Assembly (NCBI GenBank): GCA_022820725.1
Contig: JAJEFA010000007.1
Coordinates: forward strand, 1-64,000
DNA: 64,000 nt
Reading direction: 5' to 3'
From: Candidatus Binatia bacterium
Lineage (GTDB): Bacteria > Desulfobacterota > Binatia > Bin18
Shown: positions 1 through 7,991 of the stretch, piece by piece
Layout: each line of letters opens with the position of its first letter
Position numbering within the stretch: the first letter of the stretch is position 1
Program-made: the position numbers and the translations under genes
Notes under the pieces: model-generated
Seen by the model: the letters and a program-made list of their open reading frames with translations, nothing else
Databases searched by the model: none
What the model was told of the DNA's origin: nothing

Positions 1-295
1 AGCCTTCCGGGGGCGGGTAGGTCCCGGTTTCCGTAATCTCCATGTCCATGCCGTCGTAGAAGTAGTATTCCCAGGCCGGCTGAGGGATGAAGGATTCAAG
101 GATGGCGCGGTCTTTGAGGCTGAGATGCTGTCCGGGAGTCAGCTCGGTCTCCGGGCGGGAGTGCTCAATCCAGTGCCGCAACGTGTCATAGCTCTGGTCC
201 CCCGCCGCCTGCACGGTCGTGGACGACGTACCGAGCCCCAGCACGGCTACCAGAAATACAAAACAGATCGATTTCGCCAGTGCGCGCCTCTTCAT
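1..295 (-). CDS. Secreted protein, 5' part only (possible DUF1329 family)
   Basis: Only the first 98 codons are in the window; the gene runs off the left edge. The N-terminus is a clear Sec signal peptide: MKRR, then a hydrophobic stretch to about residue 25 and a VQAAG cleavage-type site. The mature part contains LTPGQHLSLKDRA and ends near ETGTYPPP, which reminds me of DUF1329 outer-envelope proteins, but the fragment is too short to be sure. The start at 295 is chosen because AAGGAGGG lies 8 bases upstream. Two more in-frame ATGs at 316 and 334 come from a duplicated start segment and lack such a site. It is transcribed divergently from the TetR gene, so that regulator may control it. Confidence 0.6.
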   Translation of the reverse strand, partial: MKRRALAKSICFVFLVAVLGLGTSSTTVQAAGDQSYDTLRHWIEHSRPETELTPGQHLSLKDRAILESFIPQPAWEYYFYDGMDMEITETGTYPPPEG

Positions 296-340
296 GAATG
301 GTCCCTCCTTTTTCATGAATGGTTCCAACTTCATGAATGG
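291..340. repeat. Three copies of an 11-base start-codon repeat
   Basis: TTCATGAATGG occurs at 291-301, 312-322 and 330-340. On the minus strand each copy carries an ATG (295, 316, 334), and the spacings of 21 and 18 bases keep all three in the same reading frame. The core TTCATGAA is itself palindromic. Only the copy at 295 has a good ribosome-binding site, so the others look like duplicated start-region remnants or alternative starts. Confidence 0.75.
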
Positions 341-402
341 TCCCAAGCTTGGACCTCTCTTGCTTCCGGGCAAAGAGAACTTTACTCTTGTATAGATTTC
401 TT

Positions 403-417
403 TACTTAGGGTAAGTA
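403..417. promoter_or_regulatory. Palindromic operator candidate for the TetR regulator
   Basis: TACTTA-GGG-TAAGTA is a perfect 6-base inverted repeat with a 3-base centre, in the AT-rich interval between the divergent secreted-protein gene and the tetR-like gene. The heptamer CTTTACT also appears twice nearby (from about 380 and 400). TetR-family repressors usually bind such palindromes in their own divergent promoter. Binding is inferred from position and symmetry only. Confidence 0.45.
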
Positions 418-478
418 TTATTACACATCTTCTTTATCAGTCAAGCCAAAATCTTTTATCTTCAGCCCAGAGGCCGGG

Positions 479-1192
479 ATGACAACAAAGCGCCAACTCG
501 TAGAAGAAGAACTCCTGCGCACGGCCACGGAATGCTTTACCCAACGCGGCTATAACGAAACCAAGCTGGACGACATCGTCGCCCAGGTCGGCATCTCCAG
601 GGTGACCTTCTACACCTATTTTGAGAGCAAGGCCGCGCTGCTGACTGCCATCTTTACCCGTTCGCTGAAGAGCCATCGGGCCACCTTGGAGGAAATCCTG
701 GCCCGACCGCTCTCCCGTCCGGAAAAAATTCGCCAGGTGATGGCGCATCAGATCGCCGCCATCACCACCGATCAGTCGCTCTGTCTGCTGTTTCGCCAGG
801 AAGCCAACCTGCCGCCGGAAACGGTCCAGGTCGTTGAAACCATGCAGCGGGAGATCGATCTGCTGATCGAGGACGAAATTCGTAGCGGCATCCAGCGGGG
901 GGAGATCATCGACGAAAATCCCCGGTTGCTGATGCAGGCCTTCAGCGGCATGTGCAACTGGTTATACCGATGGTATCAGCCCGGAGACGAGATTACGCCC
1001 GAGGAAATCGTGCGGGTCTTCAGCCGTCTGCTCGAATCCGGCGGGCTGACGCCCGAAACGCGCCCGGACAGTGGGGGCATCGTGCGGGCGCTGCAACACG
1101 TCGAAGCTCAACTCGATGAGGTGCGCCAGGAGTTGACCACCGTCTCGCAGCGTCTGTGTCCCCGCACCGACCCCCCAGACTCGGACGCCTGA
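479..1192 (+). CDS. TetR/AcrR-family transcriptional regulator
   Basis: The 237-residue protein has a TetR helix-turn-helix at about residues 10-55, with the typical run GISRVTFYTYFESKAAL. The ligand-binding half carries NWLYRWYQPGDEITPEEI, a pattern I associate with the KstR2/FadR-like branch that senses acyl-CoA esters; the ligand is inference. Residues 195-237 form a C-terminal extension with heptad-like helix (HVEAQLDEVRQELTTVSQ), longer than most TetR proteins. It is divergent from the secreted-protein gene and has a palindrome at 403-417 between the two. No strong Shine-Dalgarno precedes the ATG at 479. Confidence 0.9.
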   Translation: MTTKRQLVEEELLRTATECFTQRGYNETKLDDIVAQVGISRVTFYTYFESKAALLTAIFTRSLKSHRATLEEILARPLSRPEKIRQVMAHQIAAITTDQSLCLLFRQEANLPPETVQVVETMQREIDLLIEDEIRSGIQRGEIIDENPRLLMQAFSGMCNWLYRWYQPGDEITPEEIVRVFSRLLESGGLTPETRPDSGGIVRALQHVEAQLDEVRQELTTVSQRLCPRTDPPDSDA

Positions 1193-1218
1193 GCGGCTGC
1201 GGCCGGGTAGGCACCGCC

Positions 1219-2427
1219 ATGTCAAGCGTTGTCATGCAGAGAACACGCACCGACTTCAGCGCCGTACGGATCAGTCTGGTTCTGCTCTGGTTCGTCTTGG
1301 GGACACCCCTTGCCTTTTCCCAGTCCGCTCCGCTGCACTTACAAGAAATACGTCTGACGACCGAGGGGGAGGCACGGACAGTCCTGTTTCAGTTTTCTCA
1401 TCCGCCTGACTCCATCCGGTCGTTCTCTCTCTCATCGCCTTCACGCCTCGTCATTGATGTGCATGGTCCGGTGCAAAACGTGCCGTCCCGTACCTATCGA
1501 GCAGATGATACCCTCCTTACCCACGTCCGCCTCGGTTCGCATCCGCAACACCTGCGCCTTGTCCTGGACCTCAACGGCCAGACAGTGCCGGTGCATTCGG
1601 TTGAACACCGAGCCACCGAGGTTCTTGCCAAACTAGGGAAACAAGGCGGTGACTCTCCATCGGTGCAGACCCAGGTGCTTTTTTCGCGGTCTCAGACAAC
1701 ACCGGCTTCTCAGCGTGCACTCAAGAGTCCGGCTCCGATCATGGCTGCGGTCCCAACTCCGCCGCCCCCTTCTCCCCAGATTGAACCGGAGCAATCCGCT
1801 TCTCCACAACCCTTATCACGACAGGCCCGTTATCATCTGGAACAGGGACAGATTCTGTATGATGCCGGCAAAGTTGACCAAGCGGTCGCCGAGTGGCAAG
1901 AGACCCTGCGTCTCGCTCCGCGGACCGCCCAGGCGCATCATCTCTTAGGGCTTGCCTTCAGAGACCAAAAAGATCACACTCAGGCGGCGGACGCCTTTCA
2001 GCAGGCGCTTCGGCTTGAGCCGGATAATGCCACTGCCCACGTCCATCTTGCCCGCGCATTCGAAGCGCTGGGGAAAGAGCAGGAGGCGTTTGACACCTAT
2101 CAAAAAGCCTTGCAATTAGTGCCCTCCGCACCGTATGTCCACAATCGGCTGGGATATATACTCGCCGAGAGAGAGGATTGGCAGGGCGCGGCAAATGCCT
2201 GGTACCAGACCATACAGTTAGCCCCGCATTACGCCTATGCCTATGCCAACTACGGTGAAGCGCTCGAGAAAATGGGCAGAAAGCAAGACGCTTTGTCTAC
2301 ATACAAGAACGCCGTACCAGTCTGCGTTCGTTTTACACAAGCGTTTGAGGAGAATCGAAAAAAAAGCAATGCAGAGGCCCTGTGCGCAGAGATACGCAAA
2401 CGGGTCGCGCGTTTACGCGGGTCATAG
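1219..2427 (+). CDS. Exported AMIN-domain protein with TPR repeats
   Basis: About 402 residues. A signal peptide or N-terminal anchor (about residues 12-35) is followed by an AMIN domain at about 40-140 with SPSRLVIDVHGP and the partner strand LRLVLDL. AMIN domains bind peptidoglycan or mediate envelope targeting in amidases and PilQ secretins. A proline-rich linker leads to at least four TPR units (about residues 205-375, e.g. HHLLGLAFRDQKDHTQAADA), so it is probably a periplasmic scaffold. The start at 1219 is preferred because an upstream in-frame start at 1156 would overlap tetR by 37 bases and put residues before the signal sequence; 1234 is also possible. It is the upstream half of a tandem pair. 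Confidence 0.85.
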   Translation: MSSVVMQRTRTDFSAVRISLVLLWFVLGTPLAFSQSAPLHLQEIRLTTEGEARTVLFQFSHPPDSIRSFSLSSPSRLVIDVHGPVQNVPSRTYRADDTLLTHVRLGSHPQHLRLVLDLNGQTVPVHSVEHRATEVLAKLGKQGGDSPSVQTQVLFSRSQTTPASQRALKSPAPIMAAVPTPPPPSPQIEPEQSASPQPLSRQARYHLEQGQILYDAGKVDQAVAEWQETLRLAPRTAQAHHLLGLAFRDQKDHTQAADAFQQALRLEPDNATAHVHLARAFEALGKEQEAFDTYQKALQLVPSAPYVHNRLGYILAEREDWQGAANAWYQTIQLAPHYAYAYANYGEALEKMGRKQDALSTYKNAVPVCVRFTQAFEENRKKSNAEALCAEIRKRVARLRGS

Positions 2428-2443
2428 CTGAAACACTTGAGCG

Positions 2444-4315
2444 ATGAAGAAAAGTGCCGCTCTCCTCTTATCCGTTGTTATGTGGACCGGGATGGGTCTG
2501 CTAGCCCCTGGGCAGGGCGTTGCCCAATTTCTTGCCTCTCCCTCGGGGTTGTATGTGCAGGAGATACAACTCGCTCAGGCAAGAAACCAACGGACGCTCA
2601 GCCTCCACTTCTCCCAGCCACCGGATTCTGTCCGCGCCTTTGCCTTACGTTCACCGGCTCGCTTGGTCATCGATGTCAGAGGAGAAGTCAAACGCTCGGC
2701 CTCGGCCACGCATCCCACATCAGATGCACTGATTACGCGGGTCCGGGTGGGCTCCCATCCCCACCACACCCGTTTCGTGCTTGACCTCAAAGCGGAGCAG
2801 TTCCCCCCTTTTTCAGTCCAACAACGGGCCCATATGGTGACTGCCACCCTCGACGAACGGGATGAAGCGGACAGTTCCAACGCCAACGCTGAACAGGGCA
2901 ACACCCAGGTACTCTTTGCACGCGCCCCAAAGGCGAGTTCTCAGTCCATTCCTCCTAGACCAGCCCAAGCGCCCGCGTCTTCCGCTCCGACGGTCTTAGC
3001 GAAGAAAGTGCCCAAAAAGGTCCCCCCGCCTCCACTTCGTCGAGCAACACCGCCTGCCTCAACACCACATGTGACGCCTGATAGAGAAGTTCCACCGCAG
3101 ACCACCCCCTTGCCATCGGCCGCCAAGGAACGGAAAGAGGCTGCCCCGCTCAAAGCCACTCCCCCATCCGTCCCTGAGTCGCTAGCGCCGGCCCCCACTA
3201 TCTCACCTCAGGACACCCCGCAACCGCCGCTCGTGTCTTCTGTTCCGACGGTCTTAGCGAAGAAAGTGCCCAAAAAGGCCTCTCCACTCCCGCTCCGTCA
3301 GGCAGCGCTTCCTGCCCTACGTGAGGCGCCTGCCAGAGCAGCTCCGACGCAAGGCACCCCCTTACTATCGACCGCCAAGGAACGGAAAGAGGCTACCCCG
3401 CTCAAAGCCCCACCGACCTCAGCCCACGTGCCGCCGCCTGCTCCCGTCAGCCCATCTCAGGACACTCCGCAACCGCCGCCCATCTCTCCCACTCCGACGG
3501 TCTTAACGAAGAAAGTGGTAAAAAAGGCCCCCTCGCCTCCACTCCGTCAGGCAACGCCGCCTGCCTCCACACCACGTGAGACGCCTGCCAGAGAAGTTCC
3601 ACCGCGGGCCACCCCCTTACCAGCGGCTCCTCAGGGATTGAGAGCGGCTATCCCACTCAAGGACGCTCTTCCAGCCTCTAGGTTGCCGGCGCCTGCCCCC
3701 AGCATCCCATCTCCGGATACTTCGCAATTGCCGCCCATGCCGGCCACGGCCGCTCGGCATCTCAGGCAAGGCTATACCCTCTATAATCAAGGGAATGTAG
3801 ACGGGGCGATTCGCCAGTGGCGTCAAGCCATAGACCAGGTCCCTAGCCATGCCGAGGCACATTATCGGATAGGGGTCGCGCTCCAGGAACGCGGAGAACT
3901 GCCGCAGGCAATTACAGCCTTACGCGAGGCCACGCGCCTCAATCCGGATGAGGCGACCATCCATATCCACCTTGCCCGCGCATGTGAGGCCGCCGGGCAT
4001 ACCAAAGACGCACTGGCAGCCTATCGTAAAGCTTTGCAGTTGGTCCCGACCTCAGCCCATGTGCACCATCGTATTGGTCACGTGCTCGCAGAACAGGGCG
4101 ATCTAGCGGGAGCCATGCAGGCCTGGCGGCAGACGATCCATCTTCAGCCTGATTATGCCTATGCCTATGTGAGCCTCGGACGAGCCCTGGGGCAAACCGG
4201 CCAGAAGAACGAGGCTGTGACCGCCTATGAGCAGGCTCTTCAACTAGATCCCCGAGCGCCTTTTGTCGCCGAGGTGCGTCAGCAGATCGCCCGACTGCGG
4301 GCGGCTGAACCGTAA
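2444..4315 (+). CDS. Exported AMIN-TPR protein with long proline-rich repeats
   Basis: The 623-residue protein is a larger paralogue of the gene 17 bases upstream. The order is signal peptide (1-28), AMIN domain (about 32-135, with RSPARLVIDVRGE), a basic Pro/Ala/Lys-rich region of three repeated units (about 180-430), then TPR repeats (about 440-615, such as AHYRIGVALQERGELPQA). The same AMIN and TPR blocks in both genes indicate tandem duplication followed by expansion of the linker here. A role as a peptidoglycan-associated scaffold is inferred from the domains. Its last 72 bases overlap the 3' end of the convergent lipoprotein gene. Confidence 0.87.
   Translation: MKKSAALLLSVVMWTGMGLLAPGQGVAQFLASPSGLYVQEIQLAQARNQRTLSLHFSQPPDSVRAFALRSPARLVIDVRGEVKRSASATHPTSDALITRVRVGSHPHHTRFVLDLKAEQFPPFSVQQRAHMVTATLDERDEADSSNANAEQGNTQVLFARAPKASSQSIPPRPAQAPASSAPTVLAKKVPKKVPPPPLRRATPPASTPHVTPDREVPPQTTPLPSAAKERKEAAPLKATPPSVPESLAPAPTISPQDTPQPPLVSSVPTVLAKKVPKKASPLPLRQAALPALREAPARAAPTQGTPLLSTAKERKEATPLKAPPTSAHVPPPAPVSPSQDTPQPPPISPTPTVLTKKVVKKAPSPPLRQATPPASTPRETPAREVPPRATPLPAAPQGLRAAIPLKDALPASRLPAPAPSIPSPDTSQLPPMPATAARHLRQGYTLYNQGNVDGAIRQWRQAIDQVPSHAEAHYRIGVALQERGELPQAITALREATRLNPDEATIHIHLARACEAAGHTKDALAAYRKALQLVPTSAHVHHRIGHVLAEQGDLAGAMQAWRQTIHLQPDYAYAYVSLGRALGQTGQKNEAVTAYEQALQLDPRAPFVAEVRQQIARLRAAEP
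2987..3737 (+). repeat. Three in-frame 83-86 codon repeats in the AMIN-TPR gene
   Basis: The segment CCGACGGTCTTA(G/A)CGAAGAAAGTG recurs at 2987, 3245 and 3494, giving periods of 258 and 249 bases, both multiples of three. Each unit begins TVLxKKVxKK and runs through ATPLP-type and ERKEA(A/T)PLKA-type segments into SPQDTPQPP. The copies are close at DNA level, pointing to recent internal duplication of a basic, proline-rich stalk. Confidence 0.8.
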
Positions 4316-5260
4316 TCCGTACGGTTTCTGCGCGAGAGCCGCGTCAGGATGAGAAAGACGAAGGGCAGCCTGAAAGTTCGGGATCGACAGAATACGTCCA
4401 ACCGCACGGCTGAGCGCCAGAGTCAGAGTATCGTCAGCCGTACGATAGCGGTGTTGCGTGCCCCCTCGCGGCGGGTCGTGGATAACGTCCCAGACCCGCT
4501 CTTGCCACACGACCCGACCGGACGGCAGTTGATAGAGCGAGAGGCTGAGCGATACTCCCGCGCGTGTGGGTCCGCGTACCGGCAATGCGAGCCGACGCGA
4601 CCCGACCCGGACCTGTTGATAGCGGCGCAGGCTGAACAGCGAAAACTCATCTATCGTACAGCCCAGGGCATAGGTCGCCCGCTGATTGTCTGCCGCCAGC
4701 GGCTCCGGAAACGGAAACGGCAGCATTTCCGTTTCAATGCCAGCCTCACGAAAGTGCAAGGTCAGGGCGTATTGCACGGTCTCGGGGAGCCGGGCGAGGG
4801 TAAAGAACGTCTTGGGGATATCCGGCAGATGCGGCATCCCTGCGTCCATGTGACGTAATGTGCCAAGATCAGGGACACTTCCGGCTGGCGCGATGGTCAC
4901 CTGTCCTTCCTCAAAATTCAGACCGGAGAATCCAATGAGAGCGCTCGGGTCATCGGGTAGCGGAATGGTTGTCTGCCGGGTCTCGTGGATGTGCAGAGAC
5001 GAACGACGATCAAGCGGCCGGAGGACGAGCACATACAGCGGTGGGAGCAGCGGGGGCTGCCGCCGCGTCAATCGAGGAATATATCCAACGCCAACGGGGT
5101 GGACTTTTGGTGGGCGCGAGACACGACGCGAGAGTTCCGTCAGCCACGTGTCAGTCAGCGTCGTTCCGGAGCTACATCCAGCCATACCCCCAACGAAGAG
5201 CGCACCAAGGAGCAGCCACGAATAGAAACGTTGAAAAGGGGATAGAAGACCCGTGTACAT
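4244..5260 (-). CDS. Putative lipoprotein of unknown function
   Basis: The 338-residue protein starts with a hydrophobic signal segment and a GMAGC lipobox, giving a candidate lipidated Cys at residue 29; Met at -3 is slightly unusual. The body has beta-rich segments such as YALGCTIDEFSLFS and SLYQLPSGRVVWQERVWD, loosely similar to the fold of ABC-transport auxiliary or GNA1162-type lipoproteins, but I do not recognise a family. It converges on the AMIN-TPR gene, with a 72-base overlap of the two coding 3' ends. The protein is probably anchored in an envelope membrane. Confidence 0.7.
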   Translation of the reverse strand: MYTGLLSPFQRFYSWLLLGALFVGGMAGCSSGTTLTDTWLTELSRRVSRPPKVHPVGVGYIPRLTRRQPPLLPPLYVLVLRPLDRRSSLHIHETRQTTIPLPDDPSALIGFSGLNFEEGQVTIAPAGSVPDLGTLRHMDAGMPHLPDIPKTFFTLARLPETVQYALTLHFREAGIETEMLPFPFPEPLAADNQRATYALGCTIDEFSLFSLRRYQQVRVGSRRLALPVRGPTRAGVSLSLSLYQLPSGRVVWQERVWDVIHDPPRGGTQHRYRTADDTLTLALSRAVGRILSIPNFQAALRLSHPDAALAQKPYGLRFSRPQSGDLLTHLGDKRRSGI

Positions 5261-5380
5261 TTTTTGGATTTCGATGCCCCGAGGCTGAGGACAGCCCAGG
5301 GGCCACGTGCACGCACTGTACTATGCCTGTGCATCGGTCGCTAGGGGGATGCATAAACCAAGCGATACAAAACTAAAGAA

Positions 5381-5400
5381 TTCAAACTGAGACAGTACCA
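5381..5400. repeat. Left copy of a 20-base direct repeat
   Basis: TTCAAACTGAGACAGTACCA matches 18 of 20 bases with 6234-6253. The pair brackets the small membrane-protein gene at 5543-6109. A partial inverted copy (TAGTACTGTTCCAG) sits at 6168-6181. This could mark an old insertion; no transposase is present. Confidence 0.55.
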
Positions 5401-5517
5401 TTAAGGCAAGGATATGGACTGGACAAAAATCAATGAATATTTTTCGACTATTCCGCCCGAGCGCCCGCGATTCGTTCGGCCAGCATTTTGGCGAGCGCGC
5501 TAAGTGGCTGATTTTAT

Positions 5518-5552
5518 TGACATCGTAACATCCTATAAAATGTTACGTGTCA
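5518..5552. other. Long hairpin covering a stop codon
   Basis: TGACATCGTAACAT and ATGTTACGTGTCA form a 13-base-pair stem with one bulged base and an 8-base loop (CCTATAAA). The stop codon of the minus-strand gene (5543-5545) is inside the stem. There is no T-tract on either side, so it is not a classical terminator. It might stabilise the mRNA 3' end or be a recombination site. Confidence 0.55.
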
Positions 5553-6109
5553 AAGTTTGAGCCTAAACGAGTACCGCAGTAGGAGAGGACCCCAACAAAT
5601 CCAGTGTCACCGAGTTCAGCACATCTCATGAAGTAGTAGCAGTTGTCTTGAAGGTCGCAGTATTCGAGCCTCGCAATGACGTAGCGAGACTCTTCTGTAG
5701 AGATGATCGTTTCGAGCCGTTTCTGGGATAGAAGGGGAGTGCTAAGTTGTCTATCTGTCTCGGTAGGGGACACATCACCGATCACGTCTCCCTCTCTACT
5801 ATCCCAATCAACCTCGATAGAGGTGAGGTAGTCGCGCTGTCTAGGCTGGTCAGAGGTGACATAATTCTTAAGCGTCACACGCCGTGCAACGGTGGTTCCG
5901 CGGATTTCAAGTGGCATCACGATCCGAAACCCGGTGGGATCATCTATCCGCTCAAGGTGTATCTGGAAAGAAAGGCGCGGCCGCTGTTGTGCGGCCCTGT
6001 CGCTACTCGCCACCCAGTAATAGTAAGTCTGGATGGCAGCAAGAAAAAACATGAGACAAAGCATGCCAAGATTCAGGAGTACAGAGTTCTCGTTCAACCA
6101 CTCTTTCAT
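5543..6109 (-). CDS. Hypothetical protein with one N-terminal membrane helix
   Basis: The 188-residue protein has a single hydrophobic segment at about residues 11-33 and then a soluble, mostly beta-type domain with several cysteines (CDLQDNC, MRCAE, SYCGT). I do not recognise the family. Membrane anchoring with an outside-facing domain is likely, and the cysteines may form disulfides there. The surrounding DNA reads as more AT-rich than its neighbours and is bracketed by 20-base repeats (5381, 6234), so the gene may have been acquired as a unit. No clear ribosome-binding site was noted. Confidence 0.6.
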   Translation of the reverse strand: MKEWLNENSVLLNLGMLCLMFFLAAIQTYYYWVASSDRAAQQRPRLSFQIHLERIDDPTGFRIVMPLEIRGTTVARRVTLKNYVTSDQPRQRDYLTSIEVDWDSREGDVIGDVSPTETDRQLSTPLLSQKRLETIISTEESRYVIARLEYCDLQDNCYYFMRCAELGDTGFVGVLSYCGTRLGSNFDT

Positions 6110-6233
6110 CGGCTACCAGTTCCCTTTACGTCCGATAAGGTCATTTCTGTTAAACTTACCCGACTTCTAGTACTGTTCCAGGGGTAGTGTCTCACCTTGA
6201 AAAATTCTGACGAGTAAAAACAAGGGCTTATAT

Positions 6234-6253
6234 TTCACACTGAAACAGTACCA
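6234..6253. repeat. Right copy of a 20-base direct repeat
   Basis: TTCACACTGAAACAGTACCA is the partner of 5381-5400 (two mismatches), in the same orientation 853 bases away. Confidence 0.55.
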
Positions 6254-6356
6254 AAACTTCCGTCCTCTAGCGATATGGTCGAGCGATCTCTCCCACTGGC
6301 ATATGGCATATAGTGTACAATAACAGACAGTAAGAAAGAGCCGGAGGATTTCTCAA

Positions 6357-6902
6357 ATGCCACCTTCCCCTATGACTGATCCGTTTGCAGATATCTTGAG
6401 TACCACGAACACACACCGTGCCCAGCATAGCTGCGAGGCATACCCGTACGATAAGGGCACATTACTTGGCGTCCTTGCGGCGGCAGTCAAGGCGACACGA
6501 ATTATCGAGGTGGGAACCGCTCTCGGTTACAGTGCCCTGTGGCTCGCCCATGGCGCTCCAAATGCGCAAGTCGATACTATCGAGAGCGATCCCGAGCACG
6601 TTCGTATCGCCCGTCAACACTGTATTGACTATCAGATGAGCAACCGCGTCCACGTCCACCACGGCGATGCCCTGACAGTTCTCGACGGCCTTGACCCAAA
6701 CGCTTACGATCTCGGATTCTTCGATGGCCTCGCGCCTACCCCACAGCTAGTCACGGGTCTCTATCAACGGCTACGGACCGGCGGTGTTCTGGCGTGCGCG
6801 AATCTGACGCTCGGCCCTCACAACGCGGACGATCTGCTCGCTGACCCAGACGCCTGGCTGGCGCATTCGTTTGGCGAGACCGCCATTGCGGTAAAGCGTT
6901 GA
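6357..6902 (+). CDS. Class I SAM-dependent O-methyltransferase
   Basis: At 181 residues this is shorter than the usual 210-220 of the catechol-type O-methyltransferase family (PF01596-like). The SAM-binding region is clear: RIIEVGTALGYSALWLA (motif I, about residues 49-65), an acidic strand QVDTIESD, and GDALTVLDGL further on, with YDLGFFDG as the motif that usually carries a metal-binding Asp. The ATG at 6357 has GGAGG 10 bases upstream. The missing length lies mostly at the N-terminus, so substrate binding may differ. The methyl acceptor is unknown. The gene stops 1 base before the convergent dehydrogenase gene. Confidence 0.82.
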   Translation: MPPSPMTDPFADILSTTNTHRAQHSCEAYPYDKGTLLGVLAAAVKATRIIEVGTALGYSALWLAHGAPNAQVDTIESDPEHVRIARQHCIDYQMSNRVHVHHGDALTVLDGLDPNAYDLGFFDGLAPTPQLVTGLYQRLRTGGVLACANLTLGPHNADDLLADPDAWLAHSFGETAIAVKR

Positions 6903-6903
6903 T

Positions 6904-7971
6904 TTAGTAGCCCCGTTCCCAATCCAATACGTTCAGAAGGGCTTGGCCGGTGACGTAACGCCGCAGGTTCTCGCAGAACAACTCCAAGCCCTTGGCCTGC
7001 TGGACATCCGTTCCACCTGACGTATGCGGAGTAATGACAACATTCGGTAATTGCCAGAGTTCCTCTGGCGGCGGGCCGGTGAATTCTCCAGTGTAGACAT
7101 CCAGACCAGCCCCAGCGATCCAGCCTGCCTGCAACGCCTTGATGAGTGCGGATTGATCAATGATCTCACCTCGGGCCACGTTGATAAGATACGCGCTTGG
7201 CTTCATCCGGCGCAGTTCGGCTTCACCAATGAGTCCGTCCGTTTCTGGCGTCCACTGGCTGCTCACCACAACGAAATCGCTCTGCTCAAGCAAAACCGCG
7301 AGTACTGATGGCGGAAGGAGTTGGTCGACGCCTTGGGCCTGACTCTGCGGGGCCACTGCTGAGCGCCGGGTTGCCACCACCCGCATGCCCACGGCTTTGG
7401 CGAGACGGGCAACAGCCTGTCCGATGCCACCCAAGCCGATAATACCGACGGTTTTCCCCTGGACTAATCTGGGCCGATAGGCTCGACGCTCGAATGCCTG
7501 ATTGTGCTGATCGTGTAAAGCCTGTGGCAAGGACTTCGCAAAGAGAAAGATCAGAGACAGCACATATTCTGCAATAGGCAAAGCGTTATTCAGGCCGCGC
7601 GACGTGGTCACCACGACATCGCTGCCCCAGATGTCACACATGCGCAGATTCGAGGCACCCGCAGGTGTTTGGTGGAGCCACTTGAGGCGGGGCGCCCGAG
7701 CACGCAGATCGAGCGGGAAAGGGAAGCGAATACAGATGACCTCGGCTTCGGCCAGCAGGGCATCCCGCTCGGCGCGGGTCGAGGTGTTTGCCGCGATGAG
7801 GGCTTGTGGGACGTAGCGACGAACGGATTCCGCCGGCCAGGTCTCAGCGTACTCGACCTCGAACTTCCCGCGTGCATCGGCCACCCGAATGCGGGGATCA
7901 ACCGCCTCTATCTTTTCGATGACGGCGTCTCCCACCGCACCAATGAGCAGGATATTGAGAGGCTGGACCAT
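6904..7971 (-). CDS. D-2-hydroxyacid dehydrogenase family protein
   Basis: About 355 residues of the NAD(P)-dependent 2-hydroxyacid dehydrogenase family, which interconverts 2-oxoacids and D-2-hydroxyacids. The Rossmann motif is VGIIGLGGIGQAVARLA, the substrate-binding Arg is in NVARGEIID, and the catalytic His is in VITPHTSGG. The start at 7971 is chosen because a longer reading to 8031 would overlap the upstream glcG-like gene and begins with a non-typical Arg/Cys-rich stretch. The protein ends in VLDWERGY. It follows the GlcG-like gene by 20 bases on the same strand and is probably co-transcribed with it. Confidence 0.9.
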   Translation of the reverse strand: MVQPLNILLIGAVGDAVIEKIEAVDPRIRVADARGKFEVEYAETWPAESVRRYVPQALIAANTSTRAERDALLAEAEVICIRFPFPLDLRARAPRLKWLHQTPAGASNLRMCDIWGSDVVVTTSRGLNNALPIAEYVLSLIFLFAKSLPQALHDQHNQAFERRAYRPRLVQGKTVGIIGLGGIGQAVARLAKAVGMRVVATRRSAVAPQSQAQGVDQLLPPSVLAVLLEQSDFVVVSSQWTPETDGLIGEAELRRMKPSAYLINVARGEIIDQSALIKALQAGWIAGAGLDVYTGEFTGPPPEELWQLPNVVITPHTSGGTDVQQAKGLELFCENLRRYVTGQALLNVLDWERGY

Positions 7972-7991
7972 GCGGGTGGCCGTAGGTCGGT

